Source: DATEJJ01 sp039649115 | Lineage (GTDB): Bacteria > Actinomycetota > Actinomycetes > Mycobacteriales > Micromonosporaceae | Assembly: GCA_039649115.1 (NCBI GenBank) | Contig: JBBWZQ010000385.1 | Location: 1-20,660 of the forward strand | DNA: 20,660 nt | Direction: 5' to 3' | Shown: positions 7,500-14,039 of the stretch, piece by piece | How the letters are laid out: the number at the start of each line of letters is the position of its first letter | Numbering within the stretch: position 1 is the first letter of the stretch | Program-made: the position numbers and the translations under genes | The notes under the pieces: generated by a model | The model's input: only the letters and a program-made list of their open reading frames with translations | The model's database searches: none | Told to the model about the DNA's origin: nothing

Positions 7500-8111
7500 T
7501 CAGTCCATCGCGAACGATCCGGTGACGATGTCGCCGGCCGGCTCGTACCTGCCGATCACGACTCCGGTGCTGGAGACCGTGCTGTCGACGAGCTTCAGCC
7601 CGGCGGGGACGGTGCCTTCCGGGAACAGCCGCTTGCCCGACCCGATGACGAGGGGAAAGACCCAGAGGCGGTACTGGTCGACGAGGTTGTGGCGCAGCAG
7701 TGTCTGGATCAGGTTCGCGCTGCCGTGTACCTGCAGCTCCGGCCCGTCCTCCCGCTTGAGCGCCGCGATGCCCTCGGCCGCGTCCGCCCCGATGAGGATC
7801 GAGTTGTGCCACTCCAGGGTGGGACGACTGCGCGAGGCGACGTACTTGGTGGCGTCGTTCAACGGCTTGGCGCCGGGATCGTCGGTGGCGTGCGGCCAGT
7901 GTGCGGCGAAGATGTCGTAGGTCCTGCGGCCGAGGACGAGCGCGAACGGCGCGCTCATCGCCTCGCCCATGACCTGACCCATCTGCTCGTCCCAGTAGTT
8001 CACCGACCAGCCACCGTACGCGAAGCCGCCGCTGTCGTCCTCGCCAGGTCCGCCCGGGGCCTGCATGACCCCGTCGAGGGTCAGGAAGGTGCTCACGATC
8101 AGCTTTCTCAT
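7500..8111 (-). CDS. Dihydrofolate reductase-like (RibD C-terminal domain) protein
   Basis: A 203-residue protein starting MRKLIVSTFLTLDGVMQAPGG, the usual opening of stand-alone RibD-C/DHFR-like proteins. It then has LVLGRRTYDIFAAHWP, a middle segment LQVHGSANLIQTLLRHNLVDQYRL, and the terminal VFPLVIGSGKRLFPEG. The G-x-x-T-Y and GSGKRLF segments are typical of the NADPH-binding fold. Substrates of these paralogues are mostly unknown; true folate reduction is unlikely. Its ATG (8109-8111) overlaps the stop of the SRPBCC-hydrolase fusion by 4 nt (ATGA), with AAAGGA 8 nt upstream inside that gene, so it is the third gene of the 10,022-7,500 operon. A hairpin follows it. Confidence 0.88.
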   Translation of the reverse strand: MRKLIVSTFLTLDGVMQAPGGPGEDDSGGFAYGGWSVNYWDEQMGQVMGEAMSAPFALVLGRRTYDIFAAHWPHATDDPGAKPLNDATKYVASRSRPTLEWHNSILIGADAAEGIAALKREDGPELQVHGSANLIQTLLRHNLVDQYRLWVFPLVIGSGKRLFPEGTVPAGLKLVDSTVSSTGVVIGRYEPAGDIVTGSFAMD

Positions 8112-9691
8112 CTCTCGTGTCCTTTCGTAGTCGCCGCGGGCTCGGCCTGGCTCGCCGGTACCGGTGCGTCGAGGAACTCGCTCACCATGGGGGACAGCGA
8201 CTCGGCGCGGTGCATGACGGTGATGTGCGTGGTGCCGGGCAGCACCGCGAGCCGGGAGCGCGGCAGGCCCACCGCGTCGCCCATCACCCCGCCGCCGAGG
8301 AGCCGGAACATCTCCACCGCGTGCTCCGGGCGGATGATGTCGCAGTCGCCGATGACCAGCAGCACGGGCGCCTGGATGGACCGGATGTCCGCCGCCGGCA
8401 GGTCGGTCAGCTCGTGGTCCAGCTGCTTGATCTTTTCGATGAGCGTGGGCCAGTCGTCCGGGTTGGGTGCCGTGCGGGCGTACTCCAGCTGGAACGGCGA
8501 GCCGGCCAGCTGCTCGGGCTGCAGGTTGTCGATCCCGTCGCGCAGTCCCGGGTGCAGCCCGTCGAAGGTGTACGAGGCCGAGACGAGCACGACCTTGCGT
8601 ACCACGTCCGGGTGGTCGATGGCGACGCGCAGCGCGACCGCCGCGCCGAGGCTGTACCCGAAGATGTCGGCGCTGTGCACGCCGAGGTGGCGCAGCAGCG
8701 CGACGGTGTCCTCCGCCAGGCTCTCGATGCGCAGCGGGCGGTCGATGTCCGCGGTGCGCCCGTGCGCCTGCATCTCGACCGCGATGACCTGGCGGGTCTG
8801 CGCGAGCGACGGCAGCACCGCACCGAATGACGTGCCGATCGCCGACAGCGAGCCGTGCAGCAGGACCACGGGGTGGCCGGTGCCGTGGATCTCGTAGTAC
8901 ATGCGCAGGCCGTTCACCGGCGCGTACCCGCGCTCGACGGCCGGCTCGGACAGCGTGCCCAGCCAGGACTGCCAGGCCAGCTCGGTCTCCTTCTGGTCGA
9001 CCGTGTCGGAGAAGGCGTGCTGCTCCACGATGACGGTGTCGCCCATCCCGCGCATGAAGACGTAGAGGCCGTCGGGCGTGCACACCCCCACGTAGTTCGG
9101 CAGGTCGGCGAACGCCACGACGCCCTCGGCGGGGGTGAGCCCGTCGACGCCGATGCGCACCGTGTCGCCCTCGGCGGGCGCGCCGGCCAGCCCGAGCGCC
9201 CGCGCGACCGCGGTCCACACCCGCTGCGCGTCGGCCACCGCAGGTCCGGGGACCAGCATCGTGGCCGTGGCGGTGCGGCCGGGGAAGTGCCTGAGGTAGG
9301 CGGCCAGCTTCCGGAGGTACATGCGGTCGCCCGTGGACAGCGCGTCGTACTCCGACTCCCAGTCGTCGCCGAGCAGGCCGCTGTGCACGAACCGCAGCAC
9401 CGTGCTGCCGCCGCCGCGCCCTTCGACCAGGTACTCGAACGCCATGAAGGTGCCGTCCGGGCTGTCGTCGCCGCGGTACGCGAGGCGGTGCGGCGGATCC
9501 CAGGCGGTCACCGTGGACTCCCCGACGTACTCCCCCATGGTCAGCCGCCCGCGGCCGCCCTCCCGGCCCTCGATCTCGCTGTGCCCCATGAACCAGGAGT
9601 CGATCCCGGGACCGGTGGCGATCGCCGCCCACACCTGCTCGGGTGTGGCGTCGAGCGTGATCTCCTCGCGTACCTCGAACTCGTGCGGCAT
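8108..9691 (-). CDS. SRPBCC (AHSA1-like) domain fused to alpha/beta hydrolase
   Basis: A single 527-residue frame with two enzyme-like parts. Residues 1-~250 are SRPBCC/AHSA1-like (FEVREEITLDATPEQVWAAI, GPGIDSWFMG, WDPPHRLAYRG), continuing with the usual C-terminal extension of this family. Residues ~255-510 form an alpha/beta hydrolase: oxyanion HGS (279-281), nucleophile elbow G-Y-S-L-G with Ser347, acid GD at Asp449, and base His489 in PGTTH. The catalytic triad appears complete. SRPBCC folds bind hydrophobic ligands in a deep cavity, so one part may bind or deliver a lipid-like ligand to the other (inference). ATG 9691 has AAGGAG 7 nt upstream and lies 1 nt after the stop of the truncated regulator. 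Its 3' end overlaps the reductase by 4 nt. Confidence 0.87.
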   Translation of the reverse strand: MPHEFEVREEITLDATPEQVWAAIATGPGIDSWFMGHSEIEGREGGRGRLTMGEYVGESTVTAWDPPHRLAYRGDDSPDGTFMAFEYLVEGRGGGSTVLRFVHSGLLGDDWESEYDALSTGDRMYLRKLAAYLRHFPGRTATATMLVPGPAVADAQRVWTAVARALGLAGAPAEGDTVRIGVDGLTPAEGVVAFADLPNYVGVCTPDGLYVFMRGMGDTVIVEQHAFSDTVDQKETELAWQSWLGTLSEPAVERGYAPVNGLRMYYEIHGTGHPVVLLHGSLSAIGTSFGAVLPSLAQTRQVIAVEMQAHGRTADIDRPLRIESLAEDTVALLRHLGVHSADIFGYSLGAAVALRVAIDHPDVVRKVVLVSASYTFDGLHPGLRDGIDNLQPEQLAGSPFQLEYARTAPNPDDWPTLIEKIKQLDHELTDLPAADIRSIQAPVLLVIGDCDIIRPEHAVEMFRLLGGGVMGDAVGLPRSRLAVLPGTTHITVMHRAESLSPMVSEFLDAPVPASQAEPAATTKGHER

Positions 9692-9692
9692 C

Positions 9693-10022
9693 TCATGACT
9701 CCTTGTTCTCTGCGGTCTCTCGGGGAGACGGGTCGGCGACGGCGCGGGGATGTACGGCGATGACCAGGCGGTGCTCCCGCCCGCTGGACGCGGCCTCGTC
9801 GTGGTACCGGCCGACCAGTGCGGCGACCGCCGCGGTCAGCTCGGTCACGAAGGCGGCCCGGTCGGCGGCCGAGGCGAAACGCACCCGGCCGTCGAGTGCG
9901 AACACGGCCGCGGGTCGGCCAGCGCGGACCTCCCGCGCCAGCCGGACAGCGAGCGCGAGCAGCCAGCCGGCGGGTAGCCCGGCGGGCGGGCACCCCGGGT
10001 CCGGTAGGGCCATGGCGAACAT
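9693..10022 (-). CDS. HTH-less paralogue of the ArsR-type regulator (sensor domain only)
   Basis: A 109-residue protein. From GWLLALAVRLAREV onward it aligns with residues ~108-195 of the regulator at 6,230-6,844: FALDGRVRFASAADRAAF against FALDGEIRFASPADRAAF, LVGRYHDEAASSG against LVGKYHDEAARGG, and VIAVHP in both. The whole winged helix is missing, and no HTH-coding sequence is visible upstream in any frame I checked. The start is taken as ATG 10,022, after a GGCAGGGTGGG purine-rich stretch; ATG 10,013 is an alternative. The frame extends further upstream without a stop, but with no sensible protein sequence. It could be a regulator relic, or a sensor protein that pairs with the full-length paralogue. 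It is the first gene of the SRPBCC-hydrolase operon. Confidence 0.75.
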   Translation of the reverse strand: MFAMALPDPGCPPAGLPAGWLLALAVRLAREVRAGRPAAVFALDGRVRFASAADRAAFVTELTAAVAALVGRYHDEAASSGREHRLVIAVHPRAVADPSPRETAENKES

Positions 10023-10034
10023 GGGCCCACCCTG

Positions 10035-10057
10035 CCACCGACAACTTTTTCTGTCAA
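10035..10057 (-). promoter_or_regulatory. Promoter/operator of the truncated regulator-SRPBCC-reductase operon
   Basis: Read on the minus strand, TTGACA (10,057-10,052) is followed after exactly 11 nt by CGGTGG (10,040-10,035), as upstream of the full-length regulator. GACA and TGTC half-sites are 8 nt apart (10,040-10,055). If TTGACA is the -35, transcription would begin at or next to ATG 10,022, giving a leaderless mRNA. The -10 position (CAGGGT) is poor. Confidence 0.5.
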
Positions 10058-10194
10058 GATGTAAATAGTCGTCGGCACCTGGCGAGGTCCGGCGGGCTCG
10101 CACGGCTTTGCCGCTTTCCGCCCGCGGGCGACCGGGCCACCGTAAGATCGACATCAGATGGTTGTGCCTTCGATGCGCTGGAGAGCGTGGTGGA

Positions 10195-12492
10195 GTGGAT
10201 CTGGCGAGCAGGGCCCCGGACATCGCCTCGCGGCTGATTCAGTGCCTGCATGAGGGCGTCGTCGTCTTTGATACCGACAGCAGGGTGCTGGACGCGAATC
10301 CGCGCTTCTGCCAGATGACGGGGTTCCGCCCCGACCAGCTCGCCGGCCAGCCGCCGCCGTACCCGTGGTGGCCGCCGGCCGACGCGCCGCTGCTGTCGAG
10401 GCGGTTGGCGCGGGTGATCGCAACCGGCGCCGCCGTCCGGGTCGAGCAGGTGGTGCGCCGGGCGGACGGGACGTCGCTGCCCATCGTGGTCGCACTGGCA
10501 CCGGTGCGGGAGCCGGACGGGCGCGCGGTCGGCTATGCCGCCGTGTACACCGACATCAGCGACCTGCGGCACGCCAGGCTGGACTCGGCGCCGGACGCGA
10601 CCCTGGAGGTTGACGCGGGCGGGCGCATCGTGCTGGCCAACGCGGCCGCCGAGCGGCTGTTCGGGTACGCCGAGGGCGAGCTGATCGGTCAGTCGATCGA
10701 GCTGCTGGTACCCGAGGCGGTACAGGCCCGGCAGGCGATGGGCGCGGGGCTGGAACTGACAGGTCGGCGCAAGGACGGCACCCAGTTCCCCGCCGAGATC
10801 TCCCTGTCCGCCACCCAGACCGACGCCGGGCAGCGGGTGTTCGCGGCGGTCCGGGACCTGACCGAGCTCAAGCGGGCCGAGGCGGCGCTGCGCATTCAGC
10901 AGGAGCACACGCAGTCCATCATCGCCACCGCCAGCGACCCGTTCGTCAGCATCGACGGGCAGGGCTTCATCACGGACTGGAACCACGCCGCCGAGCAGGT
11001 GCTCGGCTGGGCGCGCCGGGAGGTCGTCGGGCGCGAACTGGCGGAGACCATCGTGCCGCTCGCGCTGCGGCAGGCACACCGCGACGGGCTGCACCGCCTG
11101 ATGAGCGGCGGCCCCTCCCGCATCCTCGGCCGGCGCGTGGAGATCACCGCGCTGCACCGCGACGGCCACGAGCTGCCGGTGGAGCTGGCGATCTGGCGCG
11201 ACGGTACGGACACCGAGGAACGCTTCCACGCCTTCATGCACGACATCACCGACCGGCTGGAGCTGCAGGCGGAGCGGGAGAGCCGCAAGGTGGAGGTGCA
11301 GCGTGAGCAGTACGAGCGCCGCCTGCAGCAGTCGCAGCGCCTGGAGAGCCTGGGCCTGCTGGCCGGTGGCGTGGCGCACGACTTCAACAACATCCTCGCG
11401 GTCATCATCAACTACGCCGACGTGGTCGCCGAGGACATCGACCACGCCGCCGGCCACGAGCCCCGCCGGTGGGAGACCAGCCGCCAGGACATGGCCCAGA
11501 TCAGGCGGGCCGCCGATCGGGCCATCGGGCTGACCCGGCAACTGCTCATGTTCGGCCGCCGCGAGATCGCCCAGCCCGACGTCATCAACCTCAACGACGT
11601 CGTCAGCGAGGTGCAGCAACTGCTGCACCGCACGCTCGGCGAGCACATCGAGCTGGTGACGTCGCTGGCGGCCGACCTGATGCCGATCATCGCCGACCCG
11701 GGACAGATCGAGCAGGTGCTGGTCAATCTCGCGGTCAACGCGCGCGACGCGATGCCGGACGGGGGCACCCTGATCATCGAGACGGTCAACCTGACCGAGG
11801 CCGAGGAGCAGGAGGTCGGCCACCCGGAGGTGCAGGCCACCCAGCACGTACGGATGCGGGTCTGCGACACCGGTACCGGCATGACCAGGGAGACCGCCGA
11901 GCGCGCCTTCGAGCCGTTCTTCACCACGAAGTCCACGAACGCCGGCACCGGTCTCGGGTTGCCCACCGTGTTCGGGATCGTCACGCAGGCGGGCGGGCAG
12001 GCCTACATCGACTCGGAGCTGGGCGTGGGCACGACGGTCACCGTGCTCCTGCCGGCCACCAGCCAGATACCCACCGTCGCCGCGAAGGCGCCGAAGCGGC
12101 CCTCGGCCACGCGCGAGGGCCAGACCATCCTCGTCGTGGAGGACGAGGACGCGCTGCGCGAGGTCAGCCGGCGCATTCTGGCCCGCAACGGGTACCAGGT
12201 GCTCACCGCACCCGGCGGCGCCGAGGCGCTGGAGCTGGTCCGCGCGCACGAGGGACACATCGACCTGCTGCTGACCGACGTGGTGATGCCGCAGATGCTC
12301 GGCAAGGAGCTGGCGACGAAGATGCGGGTGGTGCGCCCGGAGATCGAGGTGCTGTACATGTCCGGGTACGCCCAGCCGGTACTCGCCTCGCAGGGCACCC
12401 TGGACCCCGGCGTCGCGCTGCTCAACAAGCCCTTCACCGAGGCACAGCTCATCGAGCAGGTGCGCGACTCGCTCAGCAGCCGGCTACCCTGA
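10195..12492 (+). CDS. PAS-rich hybrid sensor histidine kinase with C-terminal receiver
   Basis: A 765-residue soluble kinase. Three PAS-like domains lie at ~10-125, ~126-228 and ~240-355, followed by a coiled linker (360-385). The HisKA H-box is GGVAHDFNN with His395. The ATPase domain has an N-box NLAVNARDAM (511-520), G1 DTGTGM (558-563), AFEPFFTTK, and G2 GTGLGL (584-589). The receiver (644-762) has acidic ED/ED near 649-652, phospho-acceptor Asp695 in LLLTDVVMP, and Lys745. No transmembrane helix or DNA-binding domain is seen, so it acts in the cytosol through another partner. GTG 10,195 is chosen for GGAGAG 9 nt upstream and the start of the first PAS domain; an upstream TTG (10,108) is less likely. 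It converges on the NO synthase gene, overlapping its stop end by 9 bp. Confidence 0.9.
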   Translation: MDLASRAPDIASRLIQCLHEGVVVFDTDSRVLDANPRFCQMTGFRPDQLAGQPPPYPWWPPADAPLLSRRLARVIATGAAVRVEQVVRRADGTSLPIVVALAPVREPDGRAVGYAAVYTDISDLRHARLDSAPDATLEVDAGGRIVLANAAAERLFGYAEGELIGQSIELLVPEAVQARQAMGAGLELTGRRKDGTQFPAEISLSATQTDAGQRVFAAVRDLTELKRAEAALRIQQEHTQSIIATASDPFVSIDGQGFITDWNHAAEQVLGWARREVVGRELAETIVPLALRQAHRDGLHRLMSGGPSRILGRRVEITALHRDGHELPVELAIWRDGTDTEERFHAFMHDITDRLELQAERESRKVEVQREQYERRLQQSQRLESLGLLAGGVAHDFNNILAVIINYADVVAEDIDHAAGHEPRRWETSRQDMAQIRRAADRAIGLTRQLLMFGRREIAQPDVINLNDVVSEVQQLLHRTLGEHIELVTSLAADLMPIIADPGQIEQVLVNLAVNARDAMPDGGTLIIETVNLTEAEEQEVGHPEVQATQHVRMRVCDTGTGMTRETAERAFEPFFTTKSTNAGTGLGLPTVFGIVTQAGGQAYIDSELGVGTTVTVLLPATSQIPTVAAKAPKRPSATREGQTILVVEDEDALREVSRRILARNGYQVLTAPGGAEALELVRAHEGHIDLLLTDVVMPQMLGKELATKMRVVRPEIEVLYMSGYAQPVLASQGTLDPGVALLNKPFTEAQLIEQVRDSLSSRLP

Positions 12493-13629
12493 CGCGGACC
12501 GCACGCAGCCCGCGTCGAGCCCGCCGTGGCGGCCCAGCCGCGCGGCGAGCGGGTCGAGGTAGAAGTTGGGCCGCAGGTCCACATCGTCGTACTGCCGGTG
12601 GAAGACCGGCGTGGCCGCACCCGAGATCGGCGGCACGATCCACGCCCAGTCCCCGGGTACCACCCTGCCGCAGCGCCGTTCCCGCTCCAGGTGGGTCATG
12701 AACCGCCGCGACTCCGTGTGGTGGTCGCTGATCCAGACCCGGTGCCGCTCGAACGAATGCAGCACCGCCCGGTTGAGCTCGACCAGCGCGCGGTCCCGCC
12801 ACAGCGTGCGCTCCGACGACATGTGCAGGCCGATGCGCTCGGCGATGGCCGGAAGCATGTCGTACCGGTCGGCGTCGGCGAGGTTGCGCGCCCCGATCTC
12901 GGTGCCCATGTACCAACCGCTGAACGGGGCCAGCGGGTAGCGGATGCCGCCGATCGACAGGTCCATGTTCGCGATCGCCGGTACCGCGTGCCAGCGCAGC
13001 CCCAGGTCGGCGAACCACCGGTACTCGGGATGCGCCAGCGGGACCTCCAGCACCGTGTCCCCGGGCAGCTCGAACAGCCGCGGACCCTCCTCCGGTGTCT
13101 CCACCACCACGGGCAGCACGTCGAACGCGCCGCCGGCGCCGTGCCAGCCCAGCCGGGCCACCGCGTCGGTGAAGTCGACATACCGGGGGTCGCCGAGCAC
13201 GTGGCGACCGCCCGTCCGGTACCCGGCGTAGCGCACGAGCTGTTCGTTCCACACCCGGGCGGCCGGCTGGTCCGGCACCTGCGGCGCGAACACGGTGATG
13301 AGCGGACGGATCCGGCCACCGTTGGTCGCCAGGCGCAGGTGGGAGACCAGCTCCGCGGCGATGCCGTCGGCCGCGGTCACCTCACGGCAGTCGCGCACCA
13401 GCAGGCTCGGCCAGTACAGCCGGCCGATGCAGCGGGCCGAGTTGCGCCAGGCCACCCGCGCGCCGTACTCCAGCTCGGCGAAGGTGTGCCGGTAGGTGCC
13501 GGTCGCCTCGATCTGGGCGCTGACCTCGCGCAGCCTCGACCGCACCGGCCCGGTCCCCGGCTGTTCGTCGTGCCACAGCCGCAGGAAGGCCTCCGCCTCA
13601 GCGAGCGTGTCCTGCGCACCTTCGCTCAT
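12484..13629 (-). CDS. nos: Bacterial nitric oxide synthase, oxygenase domain
   Basis: A 381-residue stand-alone NOS oxygenase, the usual length for bacterial enzymes, which lack the animal reductase domain and need an outside electron donor. It should oxidise L-arginine to citrulline and NO at a thiolate-bound heme with a pterin cofactor. Signature motifs are WRNSARCIGR with heme ligand Cys67, FSGWYMGTEIGARNL with the arginine-binding Glu244, and DHHTES followed by HLERE and DWAWIVPPISGAATPVFH at the pterin/dimer side. VPAIANM has Ile219 where mammalian enzymes carry Val, a change known to slow NO release in bacterial enzymes. ATG 13,629 overlaps the stop of the receiver gene (ATGA), and its own ribosome site is poor, so it depends on coupling. 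It ends in TAG 12,484-12,486, inside the 3' end of the convergent kinase. Confidence 0.95.
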   Translation of the reverse strand: MSEGAQDTLAEAEAFLRLWHDEQPGTGPVRSRLREVSAQIEATGTYRHTFAELEYGARVAWRNSARCIGRLYWPSLLVRDCREVTAADGIAAELVSHLRLATNGGRIRPLITVFAPQVPDQPAARVWNEQLVRYAGYRTGGRHVLGDPRYVDFTDAVARLGWHGAGGAFDVLPVVVETPEEGPRLFELPGDTVLEVPLAHPEYRWFADLGLRWHAVPAIANMDLSIGGIRYPLAPFSGWYMGTEIGARNLADADRYDMLPAIAERIGLHMSSERTLWRDRALVELNRAVLHSFERHRVWISDHHTESRRFMTHLERERRCGRVVPGDWAWIVPPISGAATPVFHRQYDDVDLRPNFYLDPLAARLGRHGGLDAGCVRSASG

Positions 13630-14039
13630 GTCCCGCCCGCGTCCGGCAGGTACCGCAGCGCGAGGGAGATCAGGTCAGCGGCCAGGAATGGCTTGTCGAG
13701 TATGGCGTCGCAGCCCGCCCGCATGGCGGCGGCGTGCTGCTGGGGCAGGGCGCCGCCGGTGAGCGCGATGACCGGCGGTCGGGACCGCCCAGGCCGCTCG
13801 GTCAGGTCCTCCAGCAGCGCGAGCCCGCTGCCGTCCGGCAACTGCACGTCGAGCAGCACGAGGTCGAAATCCTTGCTGGCGACCGCCGCGCGCGCCTGGC
13901 CCAGGTCCTCGGCGTCGGTCAGCACCGCGCCGCGGATGCGCGGCTCGGTGGTGCGCTTCACGATGGCGTGCACCAGCGCCCGGTTGAGATCCTGGTCCTC
14001 CACCAGCAGGACGCGCAGCGGATGCGCCGGAGCACTCAC
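13626..14039 (-). CDS. Stand-alone receiver-domain response regulator
   Basis: A 137-residue CheY-like protein that is only a receiver: acidic pair Glu14/Asp15 in LLVEDQDLNR, phospho-acceptor Asp64 in LVLLDVQLPDGSGLALL, switch Thr94 in ALTGGALP, and Lys116 in ILDKPF. It has no output domain, so it must act by protein contact or as a phosphorelay carrier. GTG 14,039 is chosen because it gives a GTGA overlap with the hybrid kinase stop and has CCGGAG 8 nt upstream. The frame is open back to 14,102, but there it only reads kinase codons. Its stop overlaps the NO synthase start by 4 nt. The likely phospho-donor is the kinase directly upstream. Confidence 0.88.
   Translation of the reverse strand: MSAPAHPLRVLLVEDQDLNRALVHAIVKRTTEPRIRGAVLTDAEDLGQARAAVASKDFDLVLLDVQLPDGSGLALLEDLTERPGRSRPPVIALTGGALPQQHAAAMRAGCDAILDKPFLAADLISLALRYLPDAGGT

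Noticed and set aside
7500..9632. Single 710-codon protein covering the reductase and the fusion gene in one frame
   Set aside because: The upstream part is a shadow of the SRPBCC-hydrolase frame; the reductase starts at ATG 8111 with its own ribosome site.
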